A stretch of 64,000 bases of DNA. Source: CAIWAH01 sp964602595 (GTDB taxonomy: Bacteria > Verrucomicrobiota > Verrucomicrobiia > Limisphaerales > UBA9464). Positions 15,643 through 24,576 of the stretch are shown here, one piece after another. Where the stretch lies: positions 186,001 to 250,000 of the forward strand of contig CAZRRO010000001.1 of the NCBI GenBank assembly GCA_964602595.1, given 5' to 3'. Made by a program: the position numbers and the translations under genes. Position 1 is the stretch's first letter; the number at the start of each line of letters is the position of its first letter. The notes under the pieces were generated by a model, which was not told where the DNA came from, searched no databases, and worked only from the letters and a program-made list of their open reading frames with translations.

Positions 15643-18600
15643 ATGAACTTCCCCTACGACGTCTTCCTCAGTCATAGCTCGAAGGATAAGGCCATCGTCC
15701 GGGGCATCGCCGAGCGGTTGCGAAAGGACGGGCTGAAGGTGTGGTTTGAAGAATGGGAGACCAAACCCAAGGCGACGAAGGCGATCCGAGCGAAGAAGTT
15801 CGAGGAAGGGCTGGAGCACTCGCGCGTGCTGGTGCTCTGCCTCTCAGCGAATGCGTTCGGCTCGGACTGGGCGCAGTTGGAGTCCGGCACGTTCCGCTTT
15901 CGCGACCCGCTGAACAAGGAGCGCCGCTTCCTCCCACTGTGCCTCGACGACGCCCCCATCAAACGCTCCCTGGCGCAATTCCTTTACATCAACTGGCTCC
16001 CTGCGGAGCGCGAGCAGGAGTATGCGAAGCTACTCGGATCCTGTTTGGCGGCGATTGCTGCCCCAGTAGCGAGGAGTGATGCATCCGACAAACGAGTTCA
16101 ATGGAAGGCCGTCCAACTCGAACACGAACTGGCGGAGGAATTGGATGTCAATGATTACGCGTTTAGCGCGGATCAAGAGCGCGTGCTAACCGCTGCTAGT
16201 GACAACCTGGTGCGACTTTGGGACGTGAAGACAGGGCGATGCCTGCGCGTGCTCGCGGGTCACGGCAAGGGGAGCGACTGGGGCGGAGGTGCCTGGGCTG
16301 TGGCTTGGGGAAAAAATCAGAACTGGGCCCTCTCCGCTTCAATGGACAACACCATGAGGCTCTGGGATATCGAAGCCGGGCAATGCCTGCGCGTCTTTAA
16401 GGATCACTCTAGCCCTGTTCAAGAGATGGCGTGGAGTCCCGAGGGGCATCACATACTTTCCGCTGGGAGTGACGGAGAGCTTCGTTTGTGGGCGCTTGAG
16501 AATGCACATTCCCTGCGCGCATTCAAAGGCCACACTGGCAGAGTTTTGAGTGTAGCGTGGAGCGAGGATGGACTCCGGGCAATCTCAGGCTCAGAGGACA
16601 ACACCGTGCGCCTTTGGGACATCGAGACGGGCCAATGCCTGGGGGTTCTCAGTTCCCCAAGCCTGGAAGGAGAGGAACGAGATCATGGGATAACTGGGGC
16701 TTGGAGTGTAGTGTGGAGCGGGGATGGGGCTCGTGTGATCTCTTCCAGCAGGGACAACACCGTGCGTTCATGGGATATCGAGACAGGGCGGTGCCTACGG
16801 GTGCTCGAGGGCCATACCGATCGCGTCGTTTGTATCGCTTCGTCCGCGGGCCACGGTCTTGTCCTTACCGGCTCTGAAGACAAGACCGTGCGGCTTTGGG
16901 ACGTGGATAAAGGACGCTGTTTGCTTGTGTTTGAGGGACACTCAGCCGGCGTCAGAACGGTGGCTTGGAGCATCGATGGAAGCCGTGCCTTTTCCGCCGA
17001 CGGCGCAGGCGGCATCCGGGTTTGGGATTTGTGGGAATTCATCACCGAGGCACGAGCGCGGGAAGTGACCACGCCTGGTCTGCCGCTCGCACCGGTCCAA
17101 GTCCAATACACAAACGCCAAAGTCCTCCTCGTCGGGGAGAGCGGTGCGGGCAAGACGGGGCTTTCCAAACGGCTGGCTTTGAATGACTGGCAGCCCAGCG
17201 ACTCGACGGTCGGTGCGTGGGCGACGCAGTGGAAGCTGGAGGCAACACTTCCGAAAGGCAAAGTCTGCGACGGCATCGAGCGGGAAATCTGGCTCTGGGA
17301 TTTCGGCGGGCAGGCGGACCAGCGGTTGATCCACCAGCTTTACATGGACGAAACCGCGCTGGCGGTGCTGGTCTTCGACGGCCAGAAGGAAGACCTCTTC
17401 GAGACTCTGGGCCAGTGGGACCGCGATCTCACACGCGCCTCGCGCAAGGAGTTTGCCAAGCTGCTGGTTGCCGGGCGCGTGGATGCCGGCGGTCTGCGCC
17501 TCAGCCGGAGCGAGGTCGAAAAGTTCGCGGCGGAGCGTAAGTTCCGGGACTTTCTGGAAACAAGCGCGAAGACGGGCCTGCGCTGCGAGGAACTCAAGCA
17601 GGCCATCCTCGACGCCATACCGTGGGACGAGCTTCCCTGCCGCACGACGGAGGTGCTTTTCAAGCGGCTCAAGGAGGAAATCATCGCACTCAAGGACGCA
17701 GGCCGGGTGCTGCTGCGCTTCAACGAACTGCGGGAGACGCTGCAACTGCGGCTGGCAAGAAAGGCGGACATTCCTGTCCGTCAGGATGAGGAAGCGGGCA
17801 GGAATGCCCGCCTCACGGTTGGGCGCTTCACCGACGAGGAACTGCGCGCGGTGCTAACGTTGTTGGCCAGTCCTGGCGTGGTGTGGGAACTGGCGTTCGG
17901 CAGTTGGGTGCTGCTCCAACCGGAGCGCATCAACGCCTACGCACAGGCCGTGATCCGAACCTTGCAGGCGGATGAGCATCAGCGCGGCTGCCTGATGGAG
18001 GAACGGGTCTTGAAGGGCGACCTGATGTATGAGTCGTCCATGACGCGGCTGGAAGGCGACGAGGAGCGCTTCGTCCTGCTGGCGATGCACCAGACGCTCG
18101 TGGAACGCGGCCTTTGCTTCCGGCAGCCGACCGACAAAGGAAACCTGCTGATCTTCCCCAGTTACTACCGCCGCGAGAGACCCGACTTGGTGCAACATCC
18201 GGCAGTGCTCGTGAACTACCAGTTCGAAGGCTTTTTGGATGAGGTCTACGCCACGCTCGTGGTGCGGTTGCACCACACCGAGGCGTTCAACCAAGAGCAG
18301 CTCTGGAAATACGCCGCTGACTTCAAAACGAAGACAGGCAAACAGCTTGGCCTCAAGCTAACCCGACGCGGCCCGGGCAAAGGCAACCTTGAGGTGTTCT
18401 TTGATGCGGGAATTGAAGACGGCGAGAAGATCATCTTCAGCAAATACATCCACGAGCACCTCCTGCAAAACGCCCGCGACGTGGTCCGGTTCAGGCATTA
18501 CGCCTGCAAGCACTGCGGAACCCAGGTTGGCAACCGGGAGGAGGCGATGAATCGCTTGAACACATGGTTGGAGGTTTGTCCACCGCAACATGCGGGGGAC

Positions 18601-19221
18601 AGCGGGTTCAAGATTCGGAAAAGCAAGGACGGCCCTCCGACCATCATTTGCGTGAAATGTGAGACGCGGCGGGTGCCGCTTTGGGATGATCTGGAGCAGG
18701 CTTTTGCCAGTCCCGAAACGCAGCAGCGAGTCCGCGACATGCAGGAGGAGGCAAAACTGGTTCTCGACAACGAGAGCAAAGAGCGGGTGCTGGTCGGGGA
18801 GGTGATTTCGACCGTCGCCCTGGCCGGACAGATCTGCCGGGAGAAAAACGTGAGCGATCACGGCATCGACATGGAGATCGAGTTCAAGGACGACACCAAC
18901 GAGGCCACGGGCGAATTACTTTTCCTCCAGCTGAAATCCGGCAATTCCTACCTGCGCGAGCGCCGGGCGGACGGAGCGGAAGTGTTCACCATCCGGGACG
19001 AGCGGCACGACCGCTACTGGAGGAAACAGAAGGTGCCCGTGATGCTCGTGATCCGGAATACCGAGGGAGAGGTCCGGTGGATGGAAATCCGGGACTACCT
19101 CCGGCGGGAAAGCGATGGCGGGAAGAAGCCGGTCAAGGAGATCATCTTCTCCGGCGAGCGGTTCGACGTGATGAGCGTGCGCCGGTGGCGGGAGCGGATG
19201 TTTGCCGAGAAAACCGTGTGA
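15643..19221 (+). CDS. TIR-WD40-Roc-COR-DUF4365 multidomain protein, putative immune receptor
   Basis: The protein has 1192 residues. Residues 1-135 form a TIR domain (YDVFLSHSSKDKAIVR) with a candidate NADase Glu80 in SDWAQLE. Residues 180-465 hold seven WD blades with repeated RLWDIETGRC-type ends, a closed propeller. A Ras-like Roc domain follows, with Walker A GESGAGKTGL (498-507) and the switch DFGGQ (553-557), then a COR-like region to about 880. A Cys cluster (C955, C958, C979, C1003, C1006) precedes a DUF4365-like PD-(D/E)xK fold at 1050-1190 with Asp1076 and Gln1096-x-Lys1098. Known: TIR, WD40 and STAND/ROCO modules occur in antiphage sensors. Inferred: the propeller senses, Roc switches, and TIR and/or nuclease acts. 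An AbiGi-like gene follows 31 nt downstream. Confidence 0.85.
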   Translation: MNFPYDVFLSHSSKDKAIVRGIAERLRKDGLKVWFEEWETKPKATKAIRAKKFEEGLEHSRVLVLCLSANAFGSDWAQLESGTFRFRDPLNKERRFLPLCLDDAPIKRSLAQFLYINWLPAEREQEYAKLLGSCLAAIAAPVARSDASDKRVQWKAVQLEHELAEELDVNDYAFSADQERVLTAASDNLVRLWDVKTGRCLRVLAGHGKGSDWGGGAWAVAWGKNQNWALSASMDNTMRLWDIEAGQCLRVFKDHSSPVQEMAWSPEGHHILSAGSDGELRLWALENAHSLRAFKGHTGRVLSVAWSEDGLRAISGSEDNTVRLWDIETGQCLGVLSSPSLEGEERDHGITGAWSVVWSGDGARVISSSRDNTVRSWDIETGRCLRVLEGHTDRVVCIASSAGHGLVLTGSEDKTVRLWDVDKGRCLLVFEGHSAGVRTVAWSIDGSRAFSADGAGGIRVWDLWEFITEARAREVTTPGLPLAPVQVQYTNAKVLLVGESGAGKTGLSKRLALNDWQPSDSTVGAWATQWKLEATLPKGKVCDGIEREIWLWDFGGQADQRLIHQLYMDETALAVLVFDGQKEDLFETLGQWDRDLTRASRKEFAKLLVAGRVDAGGLRLSRSEVEKFAAERKFRDFLETSAKTGLRCEELKQAILDAIPWDELPCRTTEVLFKRLKEEIIALKDAGRVLLRFNELRETLQLRLARKADIPVRQDEEAGRNARLTVGRFTDEELRAVLTLLASPGVVWELAFGSWVLLQPERINAYAQAVIRTLQADEHQRGCLMEERVLKGDLMYESSMTRLEGDEERFVLLAMHQTLVERGLCFRQPTDKGNLLIFPSYYRRERPDLVQHPAVLVNYQFEGFLDEVYATLVVRLHHTEAFNQEQLWKYAADFKTKTGKQLGLKLTRRGPGKGNLEVFFDAGIEDGEKIIFSKYIHEHLLQNARDVVRFRHYACKHCGTQVGNREEAMNRLNTWLEVCPPQHAGDSGFKIRKSKDGPPTIICVKCETRRVPLWDDLEQAFASPETQQRVRDMQEEAKLVLDNESKERVLVGEVISTVALAGQICREKNVSDHGIDMEIEFKDDTNEATGELLFLQLKSGNSYLRERRADGAEVFTIRDERHDRYWRKQKVPVMLVIRNTEGEVRWMEIRDYLRRESDGGKKPVKEIIFSGERFDVMSVRRWRERMFAEKTV
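17763..17812. repeat. Palindromic element inserted in frame in the COR region
   Basis: Two small hairpins, CGGACA-TTCC-TGTCCG and CGGGCA-GGAA-TGCCCG, are also near-perfect reverse complements of each other (17763-17780 against 17795-17812). The segment encodes ADIPVRQDEEAGRNARL in frame, with no frame disruption. Confidence 0.6.
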
Positions 19222-19252
19222 GGCGTCGGCTGGCCGTCGGCAGACTGTCGCT

Positions 19253-20173
19253 ATGAAAACCGGGAAGGAAACCAAGCCCGTCGGCACCATCCACCGGCAG
19301 CAACTGTTCTATTGGATGGGGCGATCCATCGACGACCAGAACGGCAAACGGAAGCTGCTGCGCGATGACTTGGTGACCGTAGTGCTGGACCAGTTGCGCG
19401 GAAGTCTGGAGCGCGGGCTATGGGTGAAGTCGCCGCGGTTTCCGGAAACGATGGAGCTGCGCGGAAAGGTCTTCGCGCTGCATCTGCCCATCGCCTGCTT
19501 CACCGAATGGTCGTTGGGTGAAAGCCTGCCGCACACGGCCGAGTATGGCCGGATCGGGCTGGGTTTTCCCAAGCGCTGGGTGATCGAACGCGGCGGCCAG
19601 TCGGTGACGTATTTCCGCCACAACGAAAAGGGGCGGTTCCTGCAGGCGGTGTTCACGCTGCTGGCGGCTCAGGGCACGGGCGACGCCCAAGGAATCTGGC
19701 AGCCCAAGGCGGGCGCCACAGGCTTTGAGGAACTGCGCTACCTCCTGCACTTCGCCAAGATGCTCCGGGTAAGGGCGCCCAAACCTTCGCGCGCCCGGGC
19801 GAAGGCGGTGGTGCCACCGACGGTCCGGCCGAGCCGAAAGCCCGCGGCAGCGGCGGTGGAAGCGCAGATGTTCAAACGCAAGTTTGGCCTGCCGCTGCAA
19901 TTCGCGGAGGAACGCGAATGGCGGATCGTGCATCACGCGGGCGGGAAACACTTCGTGAAGGGTCCGGGAGTGCCGGACCATTACCTGCCGTATGTGCCGG
20001 GGGAGGAGCTGTTCACGCTGGTGCTGCCGGACAACAAGGTGGTGAGCCGCGTGCTGCAGTCGGACTGGTTCACGGAACGGCTGTTCACGCCGTGGAAACA
20101 CTACCCGTCACTGAAGGGCCGGCAGGTGCCCCCGGTCACGGTGCTGTCGCACTCGGACATCGGGACGTATTGA
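19253..20173 (+). CDS. AbiGi-like abortive infection protein
   Basis: I choose the ATG at 19253 (MKTGKETKPVG), 31 nt after the TIR gene, giving 306 residues. The section LPIACFTEWSLGESLPHTAE, then YGRIGLGFPKRWVIE and SVTYFRHN, follows the AbiGi pattern as I remember it (MVCFCDIPLS, YGxYGIGxSKEW, PVxY). The C-terminus has EEREWRIVHH, also typical. A basic, Pro-rich linker (PKPSRARAKAVVPPTVRPSRK) separates the two halves. Known: AbiGi is annotated as the antitoxin of the AbiG two-gene abortive infection system. Here the partner is not AbiGii but the TIR-ROCO protein. The role of restraining or assisting that protein is inference. Confidence 0.6.
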   Translation: MKTGKETKPVGTIHRQQLFYWMGRSIDDQNGKRKLLRDDLVTVVLDQLRGSLERGLWVKSPRFPETMELRGKVFALHLPIACFTEWSLGESLPHTAEYGRIGLGFPKRWVIERGGQSVTYFRHNEKGRFLQAVFTLLAAQGTGDAQGIWQPKAGATGFEELRYLLHFAKMLRVRAPKPSRARAKAVVPPTVRPSRKPAAAAVEAQMFKRKFGLPLQFAEEREWRIVHHAGGKHFVKGPGVPDHYLPYVPGEELFTLVLPDNKVVSRVLQSDWFTERLFTPWKHYPSLKGRQVPPVTVLSHSDIGTY

Positions 20174-20301
20174 GCACCCCGCGACCCAACCGGGCGTTCA
20201 AGGGGTGACGTGCCCACCGGAGCCGCCGGAAGCACGCGGGGATTTCTCAGGAACTGGTAAGCCAGCCCGGATCAGAAACTCCTCACGTCGTTTCCTACAG
20301 T

Positions 20302-20463
20302 TCACTTCGCCTTCTTGCCGAACTTCTTCGCCGCGGGCGCCTTCAGGCTCTTGAACTCCTTGGTCAGGTTCGTGAGCGACGCCTCGATGCCCATGCGTTC
20401 GAGGCTGGTCGCCTCGGCGGGCGTGCCTCCCTGCGCATGGATCGGATCCGCGCCCGCCTTGCG
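20302..20463 (-). pseudogene. In-frame coding-like tail after the stop of the 20464-22896 gene
   Basis: The large secreted-protein gene ends ARQ-TAG. Reading on in the same frame gives 53 codons with protein-like composition (RKAGADPIHAQ, EATSLERMGIEASLTNLTKE, FKSLKAPAAKKFGKKAK) to a TGA at 20302-20304. It could be a C-terminal extension cut off by a point mutation to amber, or the tail of a deleted neighbouring gene. No start codon or ribosome binding site of its own is evident. Confidence 0.4.
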
Positions 20464-22896
20464 CTATTGCCTCGCCGGCGAACTCACCCGTTCGGGCGCT
20501 CCCTTGGTCTTGAACGTGACGATGGCCTTCGGTGGCACGTCCCCTTGGAACTCGCAGTCGAACTGGATCGGGTTGGTCCCGCGCTCCACGGTCGGCAACG
20601 CCGCCTTCAGCGAGATCGCGGAAACTTGGCGACCCTGCGCATCGTAAACCCGGGCGATTGCGTCCCCTTCGACCAGCAGTGTCTGTCCGGCGCGAACTTC
20701 GACGGGCAATTGCAGCGCGGCCGAACGTCCGACCTCGATGACCGCGTTGGTGATGGCCCCGCCGCTGCCGACGACGCGCAGCTTGAACTGGAGCGCCTGC
20801 GACTGGTCCGGGTTGGTTAGCTCCCACCGCGCCGAGGTGGGTTCGCCCGGCTGCCGCTCGGCCTGGACGTGCGTGAACTCCGGGGAGTCGTGGAACGGGA
20901 AGATGTCCCAGACGCCGGCCGCGATGGGTTCCAGGTGGAATTCCCGCTTGGGGTTGCGGAGTTGCTCCCGCAAGCCGGCGGGAAAGGCGCCGCTCCGGCG
21001 GGCGTTCTCCCATTCCCGGAGGGCGTCGAGCAGTCGGACCGTCTCCGGATTCCGGCGCAAGGACGCCGGGCTGGTCGCCAGCGCAAAGCCGGCGTCAAAG
21101 CCGGCCGCACGGGCCAGCATCCATTCCATGTCCGACAGGCAGGTCGTCGGGGTGAGCAGATACCAGCCGAGCATCTTCGGGATGTAGTTCCGCTCGCAGA
21201 AGGCCTGATTGTTGATCCGATATTCCTGCATGCTGTCGCGGAAGCCGCCATACCAGGGCTCGCCCCAGTTGCAGTAGCTGTTGAAGTGCCAGTAGAAATG
21301 GGACAACGGCGGGCTCGTGCCGTTGATCACCGTATGGTCGAGCCGGTCGTGGAATTCCTTGGCGAAGAGTTCGTTTCCGTAGGTCCCCTGCCCCGGCGCC
21401 AGGCAGCCTTCGTGGCCGTCGAAGTCCATGTGGCTCAGCCCGGTTTCGTTGAACACCCGGGCCAGGTTGCCCGCGATCTCGCGCAACAGGTCGAGGTCGG
21501 GGAAGAACACCTTGTAGGAGTGATCCATCAGTTTCCCCACCGCCTCGCCCGCACGATGGGGGGCCGCCGTGGTGCCATAGGCGCCCCGTTGGCAATCCAG
21601 CAGGCGCCACGGTGCTTCGCGGCTCACGGCGCGGTAACGGACCAGTTCCTGCCCGATGACCACCGTGTGCAGTTCGTTGCGATCTTCCTGCGCAAAGTAT
21701 TCCGGCGAAGCGACGGTGAACGTGCCCGCGGCGGCGCCCTCGGCCTCAACCAGCTCGCTGGAACCGGTCCGGAGCAACCGGTTATCCGGCACGGGCGTGA
21801 CATACGGATCGTGCGTCTGGATGAAGTCCGACAGCGTGTGGGCGCCCAGCCGGATGCCGAGGGCCGTGGCTTTTGCGACGCAGGCCTTCACGCCGGCCTG
21901 GCCGTTCGGGAAGAACTTCGGACTCGGCTCGTAGTGACCCCAACTCTTGAAGAGGTTGCCGTGATACAGGCTCATCAGGTTGGCCCGCTTCACGTAGCCC
22001 AGCATCTCGTCGATGTCGGCCTCGGAAAAATCGGCGATCAGATACGACCGCCCGCGTTCCGGCGACACCTTGGCCCACACCCCGTTGATCAGCGGGTGCG
22101 GCAGCCCTTCCGCCACTTCGATCCGGCCAATTGTCGCCAATGCGTCCGCCTCGGCGCAGCCAAACAGGGCGATCTTCGAGCCGACCACTGTTTCACCCGG
22201 GATGGGCGCCACCGGCATGTTGGGCGCCCGCTTGCCCCACACTGCGAGCGACCGCGGACGGGACCGGTCGAGCGAATAGGCCTGCAACACGCTGCCGCCG
22301 GCGGTGGCCTGCGCGGCATACGGCCGGTCGGCGTTGCCCTCGTCATTCTCCGGCGCGCCGCCCAGCGTCTTCGGATTCAGCGCCTGAAGTCCCAGGGCAA
22401 ACCCGCCGTCCCGAACGACGCCAACCACTTCGCCAATCGTTTGTCGCAGTGTCGTCGGAAAGGGCCCCCACTGGGCTGCGTCCGTGCTGCCCGCTGGCTG
22501 GACCTCCACCAATTGCAAAGTCAGATGAGTGGGGTGAGCGACCACCGTCACCTGCGCGGTCGCCCCGAGCTTGGCGTAGCGAAGGGCCAGGCGGCCCGAC
22601 GCGGCTTCCCATTCCGCCCGGTCGGGTGCATGGAAGCTCCCTCCTTTTCGCAGGCTCAGAAGGTAGGCGGGGGCTCCGGCCGCCAACACTTCCTTGCCGT
22701 CGGACCGGCGGGTGATGGCGGCCAAAGCGCCGTTCGTATTCACCGCTAACCGAAAGCCATCCGTCTGCCAGGACCGTTCACCGGCGAGCGCGGCCCCGAG
22801 GAAGCCGACTACGGCCGCCCACGCGGCCAAGGGCTTAGCCAAGGAGCGGATTGCGAAAAGTGGTTTCAAGATGCGCGACAGCTTCTCAAAGGCCAC
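20464..22896 (-). CDS. Large secreted protein, possibly a glycoside hydrolase-like enzyme
   Basis: 810 residues. A long basic N-terminus and a hydrophobic helix (AAWAAVVGFLGAALA) form a signal peptide, so export is likely. Residues 45-260 look like a beta-sandwich domain. The centre contains a barrel-like region with SLYHGNLFKSWGHYEPS, LGIRLGAHTLSDF, GLSHMDFDGHEGC and a NSYCNWGEPWYGGF segment, typical of TIM-barrel glycosidases with acidic active sites (D-F-D-G-H-E). The C-terminus is a beta-rich domain. I cannot place it in a named GH family. A coding-like stretch continues in frame beyond its TAG. Confidence 0.55.
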   Translation of the reverse strand: MAFEKLSRILKPLFAIRSLAKPLAAWAAVVGFLGAALAGERSWQTDGFRLAVNTNGALAAITRRSDGKEVLAAGAPAYLLSLRKGGSFHAPDRAEWEAASGRLALRYAKLGATAQVTVVAHPTHLTLQLVEVQPAGSTDAAQWGPFPTTLRQTIGEVVGVVRDGGFALGLQALNPKTLGGAPENDEGNADRPYAAQATAGGSVLQAYSLDRSRPRSLAVWGKRAPNMPVAPIPGETVVGSKIALFGCAEADALATIGRIEVAEGLPHPLINGVWAKVSPERGRSYLIADFSEADIDEMLGYVKRANLMSLYHGNLFKSWGHYEPSPKFFPNGQAGVKACVAKATALGIRLGAHTLSDFIQTHDPYVTPVPDNRLLRTGSSELVEAEGAAAGTFTVASPEYFAQEDRNELHTVVIGQELVRYRAVSREAPWRLLDCQRGAYGTTAAPHRAGEAVGKLMDHSYKVFFPDLDLLREIAGNLARVFNETGLSHMDFDGHEGCLAPGQGTYGNELFAKEFHDRLDHTVINGTSPPLSHFYWHFNSYCNWGEPWYGGFRDSMQEYRINNQAFCERNYIPKMLGWYLLTPTTCLSDMEWMLARAAGFDAGFALATSPASLRRNPETVRLLDALREWENARRSGAFPAGLREQLRNPKREFHLEPIAAGVWDIFPFHDSPEFTHVQAERQPGEPTSARWELTNPDQSQALQFKLRVVGSGGAITNAVIEVGRSAALQLPVEVRAGQTLLVEGDAIARVYDAQGRQVSAISLKAALPTVERGTNPIQFDCEFQGDVPPKAIVTFKTKGAPERVSSPARQ

Positions 22897-23068
22897 ACGA
22901 TGAGGCTAGCCGGTATCGGTCCACAGTGCACGCAACCTCGGGGATGAATCCGAAGCGAGCCGAGCCGAAGCGCTACGCTGGCCGGACGCCCAGTAGCGGA
23001 ACCCGATCTGCACCACCTGGCGCTGCGGGCACCATTCCGTTGGTTAGGTGCCCGTCCCGCCTCGCGCT

Positions 23069-24493
23069 TCAAAGCCGCAAGAATTTTTCCGGCACCGTTG
23101 CCACGAATATTTGGTTGAACTCGCCTTCCGCCTGCCGGACCCGCCGCACGTAGGCGATCTGCCGGCCATCGGGCGAAAAGACGCAGGCTTCCGGTCGCGG
23201 CACTAAGGCGGCTTCCGACCGCGGCGTGAGCCGATGGGTCCGCCCAGTCTCCGCCTCGGTGACACAGATCGAACCGTCGGCCGCGTGGGCAATCCACCGA
23301 CCATCGGGACTCCACGTGAAGGCCGAAGCGATGCCCCAGGGATTCCGGGTCAGTTGCCGTTCGGGGCCGCCGTTCGGCGATACCGTCCAAAGCTGCGCCA
23401 TGCCGGCGTCGTCGCGCATCAGGAACGCGATCCGGCTGCCATCGGGCGACGAACGCAGCCAATGGCGCGGACCCTGAATCCCAGGAAACTTGCGCCCGGC
23501 GGTGAAGGTCAGCCGGTGTTGGGCCACGCCGGCCGGCGGGCTCGGACGCAGCGTGGCGGTGCCCGCCAGCGGGCCCGAGCCCGGCTGGGTCAGGTCGGCC
23601 GGCAGGTCGGCGAGGAACACTTCCGCGATGGCTTCGCCGGAGGTCGTGATGACTTGGCCTTGGAACGCCAGCGCGTGAGCTTGCCGGACCCCGTCGGTGC
23701 GCACGTAACCGTTCGTGCCAACCCAACCTTCCTCGAAGGCCCGACGGATCTCGTTGGAGCCGGGTTTCGGTTCGTTGACGGTGCGGGTCACGAGCACGGT
23801 GAAGTCCCCATCGTGATTCCGCGGATGCGTTGGCGGCACCGTCACGGTGCGGCCGACCACGGTCACCCCAACATTGCGCTGGTTGCGGTCATGCGAGCCG
23901 GCGTCTCCGAGCGTGGCCAGCACATGGTCCTCGTAGGTGAAGCTGACTCGGCTGCCGTCGCCGCTGAAGACATGGACGTGCGAACCGCCCCGCAAGGCGC
24001 CCGGCGTGAACGGTTCGGCCAAGTTCCGGGCGTCGAGCCGGCGGGCGACGCCGGGATGGCCGAACTCCACCCGTGCGCCTTCCCGGTGAAACGGGCCGTA
24101 TTGCCAATCCGGCGTGGGCTGCTCGGGGCCTTGGATGAACACGACTTCAGGCTTGGCGGGATGCCACGTCACCACGCCGCAGCGCGCGCCGTTCCCGGCC
24201 CGGTAGAGCACCCGGACTTCGCGGGACCGCACATTCACCGCCTCGATGCGGTCGCCGTCAAACTGGTCGCCGGCCGCGTCGGACCGGACATCGTAAGCCA
24301 GCCATTCGCCGTCGGGCGACCAGGCACCCACGTTGGTGAGGATATGGCCGGTGGGCGCAGAGGTCAGCTGGGTTTCCGCGGCAAGGTCAGTCATGGGGGA
24401 GCGGGTGATCGGAGCGCAGCCACCGACCAGAGCGATCGCCACCACGGCCACCGCGCGGGAAGCGCGGGGATTGAGGAAGCACGGGGCACGCAT
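23069..24493 (-). CDS. DUF3748/TolB-like beta-propeller lipoprotein
   Basis: From the ATG at 24493 the protein has about 474 residues. The signal peptide ends in the lipobox VGGC, so it is probably an outer-membrane or periplasmic lipoprotein. Propeller repeats carry the TolB-type signature SPDGxxIAxxxx: WSPDGEWLAYDV, SSPDGSRIAFLM, WSPDGRWIAHAA and FSPDGRQIAYVR. FSGDGSRVSFTYEDHVL and FIQGPEQPTPDW match the DUF3748 (YidR-like) family as I remember it. The function is unknown; oligomer scaffolding or ligand binding in the periplasm is plausible. It is preceded by the chemoreceptor gene on the same strand, whose 3' end reaches 24577, leaving an 83-nt gap. Confidence 0.7.
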   Translation of the reverse strand: MRAPCFLNPRASRAVAVVAIALVGGCAPITRSPMTDLAAETQLTSAPTGHILTNVGAWSPDGEWLAYDVRSDAAGDQFDGDRIEAVNVRSREVRVLYRAGNGARCGVVTWHPAKPEVVFIQGPEQPTPDWQYGPFHREGARVEFGHPGVARRLDARNLAEPFTPGALRGGSHVHVFSGDGSRVSFTYEDHVLATLGDAGSHDRNQRNVGVTVVGRTVTVPPTHPRNHDGDFTVLVTRTVNEPKPGSNEIRRAFEEGWVGTNGYVRTDGVRQAHALAFQGQVITTSGEAIAEVFLADLPADLTQPGSGPLAGTATLRPSPPAGVAQHRLTFTAGRKFPGIQGPRHWLRSSPDGSRIAFLMRDDAGMAQLWTVSPNGGPERQLTRNPWGIASAFTWSPDGRWIAHAADGSICVTEAETGRTHRLTPRSEAALVPRPEACVFSPDGRQIAYVRRVRQAEGEFNQIFVATVPEKFLRL

Positions 24494-24576
24494 GGTCGGA
24501 ACGACCGCAATCGAACCGATTCGGGACGCCCTTGCCAATCCCCTTCCCGGCTGCCAGCGGGAACGGCCAGTCCCGG

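Noticed and set aside
20869..22749. A plus-strand open frame of 626 codons opposite the large secreted protein
   Set aside because: No recognisable domain; the minus strand has a signal peptide and enzyme-like motifs.
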